Below are positions 26,541 through 34,907 of a DNA stretch of 64,000 nt, piece by piece (within the stretch, counting starts at the first letter, position 1; the number at the start of each line of letters is the position of its first letter). The notes under the pieces are model-generated. The model had not been told where the DNA came from and did not search any database. It worked only from the letters and a program-made list of their open reading frames with translations. Both the position numbers and the translations under genes were made by a program. The stretch is from Vulcanimicrobiota bacterium (GTDB lineage: Bacteria > Vulcanimicrobiota > JAJTBE01), in the NCBI GenBank assembly GCA_021107945.1, contig JAIORV010000064.1:1-64000 (forward strand), read 5' to 3'.

Positions 26541-26920
26541 ACCTGGTAATGTCAGATGTATGCATAACATTGGGGTCAGGTCCTGGATTTGGTAATTCTA
26601 TCACCTGGGTTTCCTTTCAAAGGATAGTAATTCTCCATTGATTCTTCTTACTCTTCATCAGGAAGCTCCTTCGCAAATTCTTCGAATGGTCTTCCTTCGT
26701 CCCGGAGATATGCCTGCCAATTCGGATTTAGGCGATATATCTTGTGCTATGAATATATTCACAAATACTATATGTGACTCTAATCGAGAAATGGCAAACG
26801 TATAAATATGCCCTGAAGAGGAAAAAATTCTCGGTTTCCTGAAGAATACGTTTAATATACCTTTAGAGAGATAAACCATAGAAGAAAAAAAATATCTTAA
26901 CCATTCACTCGGAGGTGAGG
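26541..26920. other. Left flank of accessory island
   Basis: Contains TTGGGGTCAGGTCCTGGATT at about 26570-26589, resembling a motif I associate with Y1-transposase/RAYT flanks (from memory, not searched). A short gene remnant follows on the minus strand. The right part is AT-rich and probably holds the hicB promoter. Confidence 0.4.
26648..26746 (-). pseudogene. C-terminal remnant of a small gene
   Basis: The minus strand reads HKIYRLNPNWQAYLRDEG then RPFEEFAKELPDEE and stop, with a stop directly upstream and no start codon. The even, charged composition looks like the end of a real protein, but the family is not recognised. Confidence 0.35.
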
Positions 26921-27166
26921 ATGATGAAGACTTATATTTTTAAGGTTGAACTTCAGGAAGAGGAGGACGGACGTTGGAGTGTATGGATTCCATCGTTGTC
27001 CGGTTGCACTTCCTGGGGTAATTCAAAAGAAGAGGCAATGAAAAACATTCAAGAGGCAGTCCATGCTTATGTTGAAGATATGATAGATGCAGGCGATCCT
27101 CTGCCTGCTGAATCAGAGATAAAAAAAGTGCAGTGGGTTGATTCTTCAGTGGCGGTAGCAATATGA
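26921..27166 (+). CDS. hicB: HicB-family antitoxin
   Basis: 81 aa. The N-terminal half is the partly degraded RNase H fold of HicB: YIFKVELQEEEDGRWSVWIPSLSGCTSWGNSKEEAMKNI, with the hallmark P-x-L-x-GC(x)(S/T)xG pattern. It binds and blocks HicA. No C-terminal HTH or RHH is present, so DNA binding would need the complex or another protein. GGAGG at 26911-26915 serves ATG 26921 (or 26924). It precedes hicA and overlaps it by ATGA, so the toxin is made only after antitoxin translation. This antitoxin-first order is the reverse of the E. coli operon. Confidence 0.9.
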   Translation: MMKTYIFKVELQEEEDGRWSVWIPSLSGCTSWGNSKEEAMKNIQEAVHAYVEDMIDAGDPLPAESEIKKVQWVDSSVAVAI

Positions 27167-27402
27167 GGCCGGAGTTAAAGAATATTACAGTCATAAAAAT
27201 GGTAAAAGCTCTTGAAAAAGACGGATTCAGAAACACAACAAAAAGAGGAGGACATCTTGTTTATCGTCATTCTGACGGCAGGCGAGTTGTTGTAGCATTT
27301 CACCGGTCAGGCGATACTTTTCCTGTCGGAACTTTATCAAATATATTTAAATCCACTAAATGGAATGAAAATGATCTTCGAAGGTTAGGACTACTCAAAT
27401 AA
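27163..27402 (+). CDS. hicA: HicA-family mRNA interferase toxin
   Basis: 79 aa with the HicA dsRBD-like fold. It cleaves mRNA independently of ribosome position in studied members. The conserved catalytic-histidine loop is intact: KRGGHLVYRHSDGRRVVVAFH, preceded by MVKALEKDGFRNT; the C-terminal LSNIFKSTKWNENDLRRL helix is typical. It begins inside the hicB stop (ATGA), a tight translational coupling. The full-length fold and His suggest an active toxin. The pair lies at the left of an AT-rich accessory island, typical for mobile stability modules. Confidence 0.9.
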   Translation: MRPELKNITVIKMVKALEKDGFRNTTKRGGHLVYRHSDGRRVVVAFHRSGDTFPVGTLSNIFKSTKWNENDLRRLGLLK

Positions 27403-27484
27403 CAAAAGGGCTCTCATATAGCTCTTGTGAATAACAATGGGGGCAGGTTTTACGTGGGACATAATATAAATTGAGGTGGTTAAG

Positions 27485-28132
27485 ATGATAGACATTCTTG
27501 GGAAGGCCGTTGGTTTAATCGGATCTTTTGGCAGTTTAATTGTATTTATTATAAATATTAAACCAAAGGATTTACATCTTACAACATTTCGTTGGGGTTT
27601 AATAATAGCATGCATAGTATTTTTTTTCCTTTTTTTGGCATTAGAAATTATTGATTACTACAGAAACAGGTCACATATTTTTAAGATCGAAGATAAAGAT
27701 AAAATAGAAAATTATATGTACAAATGGATTTTGAAAGGTGATAGAGTTGCTATATTTACTCGTGATATGAGTTGGGCTAAAGGTAATAAAATGATGAAGT
27801 TGCTTTCTTCTAAGGCAAAACGGGATGAATTGATGATATTCCTTCCAAAATTAATATCAATAGCTGAGAAACTCCAAAATGAAGGGGCTGAAATATATGA
27901 ATATCCTGAACTTATACATACACCAATGTCTAGATTCACCATGATAAATTATATGAGAGATAATGCAGAAGTTGCCATAACCGGTGGAAGCCCTAAACAT
28001 AAAGGTAAACATGTAATTTTTGAATATTCATCAGGGGAAAATCCTGTTTTTTCATTGGCAAAAGATATGATTGAGATAGTAAAAAAATCTTCAGATTGCA
28101 AAAGAAAAAGTACTGAAGGGGAAAGACAATGA
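27485..28132 (+). CDS. Two-TM protein with alpha/beta cytoplasmic domain, unknown
   Basis: 215 aa from ATG 27485, with GAGGTGG 5 nt upstream. Two TM helices (about residues 3-24 and 37-58) precede a 150-residue domain: GDRVAIFTRDMSWAK, DELMIFLPKLISIAEKLQNEGAEIYEYPEL, DNAEVAITGGSPK. The pattern of strand, helix, strand resembles half of a PLD-like fold, but no HKD motif is present. I cannot name the family. Its stop overlaps the next ATG (ATGA), so it is coupled to a methyltransferase. DNA is visibly AT-richer than the flanks, a sign of transfer. TM plus soluble domain plus enzyme pairs are common in defence or signalling, but this is inference. Confidence 0.75.
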   Translation: MIDILGKAVGLIGSFGSLIVFIINIKPKDLHLTTFRWGLIIACIVFFFLFLALEIIDYYRNRSHIFKIEDKDKIENYMYKWILKGDRVAIFTRDMSWAKGNKMMKLLSSKAKRDELMIFLPKLISIAEKLQNEGAEIYEYPELIHTPMSRFTMINYMRDNAEVAITGGSPKHKGKHVIFEYSSGENPVFSLAKDMIEIVKKSSDCKRKSTEGERQ

Positions 28133-28881
28133 AACCAGTTGTTGGAAAGACACAAGATGATATTTCACAAGAGTGGGATAGAATTGCTAGATTAAGAGCC
28201 GGACAAATTAAGAGATATAAGGATCTGAGTTATAATTTTGTTCTTGTTCCATGCATCTTAGACCTCTCTTCAGAAAGTGAATTTACATCAGTTGTTGATG
28301 TGGGCTGTGGAAGCGGCTTTCTTGCCAAACATATTGCCAATAAATCCATGGAATTTGTTGGAGTAGATATGAGTGATGAAAGTGTAAAGATAGCCAATGA
28401 AATGTTTGGAGATATTAAAAATGTAAAATTTATTGTTTCTTCAATAGAAAATTATGCTAAGGAAATCAAGGAAGCCCATTTTACTTTGGCAATAGCTAAT
28501 ATGACACTAATGACAACTATTAGTTTAAAAAAATTTGTAAGGTCAATTTGGAAAATATTAATGCCAAAGTCTCATTTTATTATTACAATTACTCATCCGT
28601 GTTTTTGGCCCATTTATTGGGAATACGCAGACAAAGAATGGTTTGATTACAAAAAGGAAATCCCAATTGAGGGTATCTTCAAAATTTCCCTTGAAACATC
28701 TCATGGTTTTGTGACAACTCATATTCATAGGCCCATTGAAAAATATATATCTTGTTTAATTGAAGAAGGTTTCATTATTAATAGGATTGTTGAACCTATG
28801 CCAGATAAAAATGTCGAATCAAAATATCCAACAGTGTGGAAATTTCCGCGTTTTTTGGGTATTCACTGTATAAAGAGGTAA
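28129..28881 (+). CDS. Class I SAM-dependent methyltransferase
   Basis: 250 aa. Motif I VVDVGCGSGFLAKHIA, motif II region FVGVDMSDESVKIA and IANMTLMTT at the motif IV position identify a small-molecule-type Rossmann methyltransferase. A C-terminal ITHPCFWPIYWEYADKEW segment is found in several uncharacterised methyltransferases. The acceptor is unknown. It starts within the stop of the two-TM gene, so both products are probably needed together. Composition is AT-rich like its partner. Confidence 0.88.
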   Translation: MKPVVGKTQDDISQEWDRIARLRAGQIKRYKDLSYNFVLVPCILDLSSESEFTSVVDVGCGSGFLAKHIANKSMEFVGVDMSDESVKIANEMFGDIKNVKFIVSSIENYAKEIKEAHFTLAIANMTLMTTISLKKFVRSIWKILMPKSHFIITITHPCFWPIYWEYADKEWFDYKKEIPIEGIFKISLETSHGFVTTHIHRPIEKYISCLIEEGFIINRIVEPMPDKNVESKYPTVWKFPRFLGIHCIKR

Positions 28882-28956
28882 AAATTTACTACTTACTATT
28901 CAACAGGATAGAGTAGAGATCTATCGTATTGACAGTGCTTTTTCTCTAACTCCCCC

Positions 28957-29079
28957 TCATAAAACCGCATTTTTGGCGGGGATGCTATAACGGCTGATCC
29001 TGCATCCAAAATCCAGAACACGATAGTCAGACTTGATTCCTATTTTCTTCAGGAACTCTATTCCTTTTTCCTTTTTCCA
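28957..29079 (-). pseudogene. Methyltransferase fragment
   Basis: The minus strand reads GIEFLKKIGIKSDYRVLDFG then CRISRYSIPAKNAVL and stop. This matches the start of a class I methyltransferase through motif I (usual form VLDFGCGxGxYxIPA), with two glycines lost and an early stop. There is no start codon in frame. It is a decayed fragment, not a copy of the neighbouring intact methyltransferase by eye. Confidence 0.6.
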
Positions 29080-29139
29080 TATTCATTTTATGTCTCGATA
29101 ACATACAAGATAAATAGGGACAGCGCCCTTTTTTTTACG

Positions 29140-29268
29140 GGGTTGTCGGATCATATTGTGATAATGGATGTTGCCACCCCGAAGACATTTGAGAGATACA
29201 CTCTTAACGACGGGGGAGTGCAAACCGTAATGATTTTCGGAGGCATTGTTGCCAATATGTTACTCTGA
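29140..29268 (+). pseudogene. Phytoene dehydrogenase-like FAD oxidoreductase fragment
   Basis: GLSDHIVIMDVATPKTFERY followed by TLNDGG is the C-terminal signature of CrtI-type FAD/NAD(P) oxidoreductases (usual form MDVATPLTFERYTGN). The upstream 500 codons are missing and the reading frame ends after 43 codons. It is a remnant. Confidence 0.65.
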
Positions 29269-29327
29269 GGAATAGTGTCGGGTAATAGCCTTTTTTCCAA
29301 TCCGGTCTGGTCAAATGCCGGCAATAA

Positions 29328-29356
29328 AATAATCCAGAATTAGATTCTGGATTATT
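29328..29356. terminator. Perfect 13-bp hairpin, possible bidirectional terminator
   Basis: AATAATCCAGAAT pairs perfectly with ATTCTGGATTATT around TAG. It lies between the fragments and the convergent gene at 29425. The A/T-rich base of the stem could serve both strands. The remaining spacer shows nothing else. Confidence 0.6.
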
Positions 29357-29424
29357 ATTCCTTCTGGAAGATTATAATCCCGATATATTTTTGTGGTTGA
29401 CTCTATCGGGAAGTAATTTTGATA

Positions 29425-29811
29425 TCAACCAAGTTTGGAAATCCACGCTTCATCATCAGAATCAGCTTCATGGGCAACATGAATGCTGTCTCCGGGCTCA
29501 GCGCGTTTTTTTGCAAACTCTTTAACGCCGTTTGCTTTTACGAGGTAAGACGATTTCTCGACATAATCCATGCCGTCCGCTCCCCAGGTGCGAAAGCGAG
29601 TGAATCTTTTATCGCCTTTCTCGTTGGTTTTTTTCATAGTAACGTCGCCTGCGCCGCTTGCTCTGAAATAATTCATTACCACTTCGATTTCATCACCTGA
29701 ACCAAGTGGATCCTCAATTGAAGCGACTTCCATGCCTTGAAGTGCTTCGCGAACTCTTAGAAATTCATCGCGCAAACGGTTTGCGGTTTCTGTATCAATT
29801 GCCTGTGGCAT
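29425..29811 (-). CDS. Small soluble protein of unknown function
   Basis: 128 aa, acidic, no signal peptide or TM segment. GGAGG lies 8 nt before the ATG. Sequence is helical at the start (residues 1-28), then strand-rich (EIEVVMNYFRASGAGDVTMKKT, FTRFRTWGADGMDYVEKSSYLV), ending acidic (HEADSDDEAW). I recognise no family. It lies 39 bp downstream of an exported-protein gene and may be co-transcribed with it. Confidence 0.7.
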   Translation of the reverse strand: MPQAIDTETANRLRDEFLRVREALQGMEVASIEDPLGSGDEIEVVMNYFRASGAGDVTMKKTNEKGDKRFTRFRTWGADGMDYVEKSSYLVKANGVKEFAKKRAEPGDSIHVAHEADSDDEAWISKLG

Positions 29812-29850
29812 AGGTTATGCCTCCATTCTTAATTTATTGTTGGATCAAGG

Positions 29851-30264
29851 TTATTTTACTCTGTCCAACTCGGTAATAATGACCTTTGAATTCTCACCGT
29901 CTTCAATATAGTAAATTACGATTTTATTTTTTGATACTATATCTCCTATTACAAGACCGTCTTCATGCTCGGCGATATATATCTTCTTGTTGGTTATCGC
30001 TACCACGCCTGAGAAGTTCTCGGACATTTCTTTTCCGTTTGAAATCCATATTTTTGTGCCGGTAAATACTCTGCCTTCTTGCTTCTTAACGATGAATTTC
30101 AGAGGCTCTTTTGCCTTTTTGAAACCATCTTTCTTAAAGTGCATCATGGATTTACCATGCCAATGCCCTACAAGATTCGGGACTTTCTCCATTGCTGACA
30201 CTGCACTTGCAGCAATTGTCAGAACAAATGCCAGGAGAAAAATAACGACTAAAAATTTCTTCAT
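29851..30264 (-). CDS. Exported small beta-rich protein
   Basis: 137 aa from ATG 30264, with AGGAGGTG 6 nt upstream; an upstream in-frame start adds only three residues. Signal peptide residues 1-24 (KKFLVVIFLLAFVLTIAASAVSA). The mature part looks like a small beta-barrel: LVGHWHGKSMMHFKK, LKFIVKKQEGRVFTGTKIW, FSGVVAITNKKIYIAEHEDG. This strand pattern with an N-terminal GxW is lipocalin-like, but the family is not certain. It acts outside the cytoplasm. Confidence 0.78.
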   Translation of the reverse strand: MKKFLVVIFLLAFVLTIAASAVSAMEKVPNLVGHWHGKSMMHFKKDGFKKAKEPLKFIVKKQEGRVFTGTKIWISNGKEMSENFSGVVAITNKKIYIAEHEDGLVIGDIVSKNKIVIYYIEDGENSKVIITELDRVK

Positions 30265-30355
30265 ATAATACACCTCCTGATATAAATTTTCTTTGTAAAT
30301 GCAACTTACCCTTTGAAGATTTTAAATTATTATTTGGATCCCTTTTGCAAATTGA

Positions 30356-30580
30356 AGGTGAGGGAATTGGCGTGACCGGAAGGCGAGAAATGAGAAGCGG
30401 GAAACGGGATCCGTCCTCTGACCTCTGGCTTCCGTCCTCCGTTATCCGTTCTCCGTTTATCGGGACGGGGACGTCCCTCCTACAGATCTGACTTCCGACT
30501 TCCGGCTTCCGTCCTCCGTCATCCGACCTTCGTCCTCCGCCATCTGACATCCGTTATCCATCATCCGAAATCCGTTTTCC
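30356..30580. repeat. Low-complexity repeat region (TCCG(T/C)NNTCCG type)
   Basis: A GGCGAGAAATGAGAAGCGGG purine stretch is followed by many short units of the type (A/C)TCCG(T/C)(T/C)(A/C)TCCG and by GGGACGGGGACGTCCCTCCT. The same blocks recur at 40382-40480 and 46375-46420. The region fills the whole spacer after the exported protein and gives the last codons of the next gene. Confidence 0.6.
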
Positions 30581-31387
30581 TTATTTCCCCATTTCCTCAG
30601 AAGCAAAATTCTTTGTTTCTTTTTCCTTATTTCCGATGCCCCAGAAAAGTGGGAGGAATGTTATTCTCTCGCCTTTTTCAAGTGCTTCCCTGTCTCTTTT
30701 CTCTATTGCCTTCGCCCAGCTTTTCATCATATCGTTTTTGGCCGAGGCCTGAGCAAATTCCCATACATGCTCGAATTCTCTCTTCATTGTCTCATCGTCC
30801 CACAATTCCGCCGAGACACCTATTTCAAATTTCATTCCGACCCTGGCAAATGTCGCTTTTAACTTCCTTCCATAGAAAGGATCCGCTCCCTCGTTCATTA
30901 TTGCTCTGATTGTCGCCGGGACGGCATTATAATCGTCAGGATAATCAATTTTTCCGCCGTAATCGGGTTCGGCGGCGCATATTATCTTTCCACCTGGTTT
31001 TGTAACACGTTTCATCTCCAACAAAACCTGGAAGGGATGTTTAATCCACATCAAGAGAAACTGACAGAAGGTGCAATCAAATGTGTTATCGTCATACGGC
31101 ATCTCCTCTGCCTTACCGACAATAAACTTGCCATCCGGGAATTTTTCCTTTGCCTTTTCAATAAGCTTTTCATTTATATCGATGCCATGAACCTCAATCT
31201 TGCTCAACTCGTGAATCTCTTTTGATATGAGGCCTATGCCGCATCCCACATCCAAAATCTTCCCCATGTTTTTCATGTCAGCTTTATCATATAACATCTT
31301 TCGAAGATGTATCGTCCAGTTGAACTGGCGCGTTAGATGCATCTCCCATAATTTCTCGTCTAATATCTTATTGGGTTGCATATTCAT
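30581..31387 (-). CDS. UbiE-type class I methyltransferase
   Basis: 268 aa. Motif I ILDVGCGIGLISKEI, motif II VHGIDINEKLIEKA, DNTFDCTFCQFLLMWIKHP at motif IV and VTKPGGKIICAAEPD at motif VI give a Methyltransf_11/25 protein. Acceptor unknown. Its ATG shares the A of the TAA stop of the upstream protease gene (TAATG), so translation is coupled by re-initiation. The final residues (about KETKNFASEEMGK) lie in or next to repeat sequence and may be an acquired tail. Confidence 0.88.
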   Translation of the reverse strand: MNMQPNKILDEKLWEMHLTRQFNWTIHLRKMLYDKADMKNMGKILDVGCGIGLISKEIHELSKIEVHGIDINEKLIEKAKEKFPDGKFIVGKAEEMPYDDNTFDCTFCQFLLMWIKHPFQVLLEMKRVTKPGGKIICAAEPDYGGKIDYPDDYNAVPATIRAIMNEGADPFYGRKLKATFARVGMKFEIGVSAELWDDETMKREFEHVWEFAQASAKNDMMKSWAKAIEKRDREALEKGERITFLPLFWGIGNKEKETKNFASEEMGK

Positions 31388-32418
31388 TATTCTCTCATCC
31401 CTTCAAGCTTAACTTTTTTACTCATTCTCTTGTTTCCTCTTAAAATACCTATAACTACAATATCATTAATTTTCAGTCTTGAGAATACGCTCATCATATC
31501 CCTTGTATTGTGAACGGGAACCTGGTTTATGGATACAACGACATCTCCCGGCCGCAGTCCGGCATCGCGAGCCGGTGACTTGGGCGGAAAACCTAATATG
31601 ACAACGCCGCTCTTCACTTTCAGTTTCATCCCGGGCTTTACATTGCTCACCTGTACCCCGAGCCACGGTTTCATCTGGGATGCGCTTTTACTGCCGATAA
31701 GTCGTCTTGCCACGTTCATGGCGTGATTTATTGGAATCGCAAAGCTGAGCCCCTGGGCATAATCTCCTCTGAGACCCGTATATACAAGTGTATTGATACC
31801 CATAACCTGTCCCGATGAATTCACCAGCGCACCGCCGGAGTTACCCGGATTTATTGCCGCGTCGGTCTGAACAAGATTCTTGAATTTGACTGACGACCTC
31901 TTGTCTCCCGCCTCGATATTTCGACCGATGCCGCTTACGCATCCTACGGTAACAGTTGATTTGAATTTCCATGGATTGCCGATGGCTATTGCAATCTGTC
32001 CCTTTTTCAGCTTGCTGGAGTCACATACTGAAGCTACGGGCAGGTTTTTGGAAGGAATTTTTATGACAGCGATGTCCTCGTTGGAATCCGCTCTCCATGA
32101 AAGAGCGCTGAATACCCTTCCATCGTTCAGGGTAATATAAATTTTCTTCGCGTTCTTGATTACATGCGCGTTTGTTATCACCCATCCCTGTTTGGAGATT
32201 ATTACTCCCGATCCATAACCTTCCTTGGTTCTTCCGCCGGAGGTCCAGAATGACTTCACATTTACAACGGCAGGTTCAACTTTCTCCACAGCTTTTATTA
32301 CGACTTGCTCCGAACCGGGATAACCGGCGAAGGATTCTGTGGAAGATATTGAAAACAATATGCAAAAAGCAATAAGAATGGTTGTGATTTTTGATGGGTA
32401 CTTTTTGATGCAATACAT
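31387..32418 (-). CDS. HtrA/DegP-like periplasmic serine protease
   Basis: 343 aa. Signal peptide residues 1-31, then a trypsin-like S1C domain with an intact triad: His85 (TNAHV), Asp115 (NEDIAVIKI), Ser194 (NPGNSGGAL). One C-terminal PDZ domain (about residues 250-340; SPARDAGLRPGDVVVSINQVPV) makes it DegS/DegQ-like in length, with one PDZ, not two. It degrades or senses misfolded envelope proteins. AAAGGA lies about 10 nt before the ATG. Coupling to the methyltransferase downstream is unusual for htrA genes. Confidence 0.93.
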   Translation of the reverse strand: MYCIKKYPSKITTILIAFCILFSISSTESFAGYPGSEQVVIKAVEKVEPAVVNVKSFWTSGGRTKEGYGSGVIISKQGWVITNAHVIKNAKKIYITLNDGRVFSALSWRADSNEDIAVIKIPSKNLPVASVCDSSKLKKGQIAIAIGNPWKFKSTVTVGCVSGIGRNIEAGDKRSSVKFKNLVQTDAAINPGNSGGALVNSSGQVMGINTLVYTGLRGDYAQGLSFAIPINHAMNVARRLIGSKSASQMKPWLGVQVSNVKPGMKLKVKSGVVILGFPPKSPARDAGLRPGDVVVSINQVPVHNTRDMMSVFSRLKINDIVVIGILRGNKRMSKKVKLEGMRE

Positions 32419-32442
32419 TGTTCGATCATCCTTTTTTTAATT

Positions 32443-32774
32443 ATTCACCGCAGAGGGTGCCAGGAGTGAAAAGATAAAAAGAAAGGAATCCACGATATCG
32501 AGGTTGTCAACCTCACCAACAGAAAGGGATCTTTATAAATATGTTAATTTTATATTCACCCAAAAAATCCTTGAAGTGTGTAAAATCATAGTTGCTATTT
32601 AGCTGTTTCTAATAAGTATTATTCTTTTTGATATGCGGCGAAACGCCGCAGCCATCGACGTTGTCATAATGGTAGGGGTGGCGTCTCGCCGCCCAAATAA
32701 CGGAGATAAAGAATAGAAAAATTCTCTGCGTCCTCTGCGTCCTCTGCGTTGAATATTAGTTAATCGCGGTGAAT
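32443..32774. repeat. Composite repeat bounded by ATTCACCGC / GCGGTGAAT
   Basis: ATTCACCGC (32443-32451) is the exact inverse of GCGGTGAAT (32766-32774). Between them are CCTCTGCGT iterations (32721-32750) and the hairpin GCGGCGAAACGCCGC with a GGCGTCTCGCCGCC relative downstream (about 32635-32695). It fills the spacer between the SLT gene and the protease gene. Confidence 0.6.
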
Positions 32775-32783
32775 ATTAGTTAA

Positions 32784-34595
32784 TCAATGAGATTTAAGCT
32801 TCCTGTATTTCTCATAATAATATTTTCCATACCTCGGATTAATACATACCCTGTTGGCACCGCCGCTTCTTACAAAGTATATCCTGTCGCCAAGGTAAAG
32901 TTCTTTCAATATCCTGTAGAGCTTATTGTGGTACGGCGCTTTTGCCAGGTCAATATCCACAGCAACGCCCTGGAGATGTGTCCTGTATCGAACCGGGATA
33001 CTTCCAGGGGAATATCTTTCCAGAATTCTGCTGTCCAAAGTGGCGCGAAGGGGAACCTTTACCCGGTTGTTCCCGGTTCTTTGCCTGTACATGCTGTTAA
33101 TCTCCTGGAGCAGGCCTATCATCTCGGGTGATACATAATAGTTATAAACCTTTCGTTTTTTCAAATAGCTCGAGGTCGCATCCTTGATAGCTCCAATCCC
33201 ATTATCCTTATACATTGAAGACGGCAGTTTTACAAGCCAACCGCTTTTAATTCCCCGGCGGATCATATTATAATCGGTATATGTTCTGAGTCCCCTGCAT
33301 TCGGCAACATCCCAGGGTCCCCGATATTTTTCAATCAATCCCTTTCTAATGGATTCCGGCGCATCAAGTGCGGCGTAGCCTGCAATCACTTTCCAGGGGT
33401 ATATGTCGGACTCATCCCCCAGGGAAAGTCGTTTGTTGGCGGAAGTTGTTATATGCCCGAATACGGTGCGCAAGCCGCTCAGCATCCCGCGGGATGTATT
33501 GTCTTTCCATAGATCTATAAAAGAAAGATTATACTGGTTTATTGCGGACATAATTTCTTTCTGTGTCATACTGCCGCCTGTCTTTCCCCCGGAAAGGCGT
33601 TTGAGGTGGTTTCCGATTATGTCGTTATTGTTGAGTCCTCCGTTGTGGTATGCTGATATCGCCAGATCCATCCTGCCTGCATAATTATTATAGAGCAGCT
33701 TCAAATATATTGCGGCGTCCTCGATATTACATTCAGGTATGATCCTCTCGTCTTTTACGCCGAGTTCGATTCTTTTTTTTCTGTGTCTTTTCGCTACATT
33801 AAAGAGACGGGCGTTCTCTTCATGTTTTTTACCTGTCATTTTTAAAAGAGGGAAATTAAAGCTTTTATTAAGCTTTCTGTATGCAGAGGCAAGCTTCTTT
33901 TCCTTTTTCACATAAGGAACATAGAATCTATGCGAAGTATGAACCGCCCCTGCGCTTAATTGCCCGACACCTACACATGCCGCCCAGGATCGCCTTGATA
34001 TTCCACCGGAATTTTCCCAGGTAATTACACCCTCCATCATTTCATGCGGTATCTCGTGAAGTTTGGAGTAACGCTTTATAAGATTCCTGTATTTTTTTGT
34101 TACCCTGATATTGGCGGACATATTATGATTGGCGGTTGTTCTATATACAACCCAGTGGTATGCGAGTATTGAGCGGGTGGCAAGGAGTTTATCCTTGTGA
34201 GTGTATTGGGGAAGTAATTTGTTGACGGCGTCCCAGACGATTTTTACCTCGGGTTTTGAATATTTTCTCCTGTAGAAGTAACTCAAATAGCCGTCCTTGC
34301 TGATTTCCTCGATTTCTTTCTTTGTAAATCCACCTTTTTTTATTTCCGGTATAATATTGCCGAAGGTTTTTTTATCCGGAGATTTTAAAGGCGTCTCTCC
34401 CGGCGTGTTTTTGAGGGGTACCTCTGGCAAAGGAGAGGACGTGGGGGTAAGTGAAACAATTGTTTTGTCAGTTTTGTGTGAGTTCGTTTTCTTTTTTTTA
34501 TTCCCACAACCGTTAAATATAAATAAAATGAAGACCGATATAAAGACTGCAATTAATGTTTGTAAAGTTCTTTTATTTTTCATGTTATTATTCAA
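32784..34595 (-). CDS. Lipoprotein with SLT transglycosylase and M15-like domains
   Basis: 603 aa. Lipobox FNGC with Cys30, then a Pro/Thr linker to residue 80. A lytic-transglycosylase (SLT/lysozyme-like) domain follows: HEIPHEMMEGVITWENSG with likely catalytic Glu194, then AACVGVGQLSAGA and LAISAYHNGG. The C-terminal 120 residues (LQEINSMYRQRTGNNRVKV, THLQGVAVDIDLAKAP) resemble DUF5715/M15-type peptidoglycan-binding or peptidase folds with an H-x-x-G-x-A-x-D-I motif. It probably remodels the cell wall. The TTG start at 34595 or ATG four codons later both lack a good SD. Confidence 0.8.
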   Translation of the reverse strand: MNNNMKNKRTLQTLIAVFISVFILFIFNGCGNKKKKTNSHKTDKTIVSLTPTSSPLPEVPLKNTPGETPLKSPDKKTFGNIIPEIKKGGFTKKEIEEISKDGYLSYFYRRKYSKPEVKIVWDAVNKLLPQYTHKDKLLATRSILAYHWVVYRTTANHNMSANIRVTKKYRNLIKRYSKLHEIPHEMMEGVITWENSGGISRRSWAACVGVGQLSAGAVHTSHRFYVPYVKKEKKLASAYRKLNKSFNFPLLKMTGKKHEENARLFNVAKRHRKKRIELGVKDERIIPECNIEDAAIYLKLLYNNYAGRMDLAISAYHNGGLNNNDIIGNHLKRLSGGKTGGSMTQKEIMSAINQYNLSFIDLWKDNTSRGMLSGLRTVFGHITTSANKRLSLGDESDIYPWKVIAGYAALDAPESIRKGLIEKYRGPWDVAECRGLRTYTDYNMIRRGIKSGWLVKLPSSMYKDNGIGAIKDATSSYLKKRKVYNYYVSPEMIGLLQEINSMYRQRTGNNRVKVPLRATLDSRILERYSPGSIPVRYRTHLQGVAVDIDLAKAPYHNKLYRILKELYLGDRIYFVRSGGANRVCINPRYGKYYYEKYRKLKSH

Positions 34596-34611
34596 AGTAT
34601 CTATTCACCGT

Positions 34612-34830
34612 GTATTTATTCACCGCAAAGACCACAAAGACCACGAAGACCGGAGTCCGGATTTAAGACTGTTGAAAAAGGTGTTTTAACGCAGAGTCCG
34701 CAGAGAATTAACAGGTAATAATGGCGGTATCTCTGTGTCCCCTGTGTCCTCTGTGGAAAATGGGAAATGGGAAACGAGAAAAGGGAAACAGGAAAATACC
34801 GGGATTTTGAGGTTTTTCGACACCCTCACA
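34612..34830. repeat. CACCGCA/GTTGAAAA composite repeat
   Basis: CACCGCAAAGACCACAAAGA, GACTGTTGAAAAAGGTG, CGCAGAGTCCGCAGAGAA, TCTGTGTCCTCTGTGG, then GGGAAATGGGAAACGAG and TTTTTCGACACCCTCA. The same order of blocks occurs at 36463-36655. The remaining spacer to 34907 shows nothing. Confidence 0.65.
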
Positions 34831-34907
34831 TAAGATTTCGTCTTCCATTTTCTATTCTCCATTATCCATATTCATATACATATTGACAAGTATTCAGTCG
34901 TAATCCA

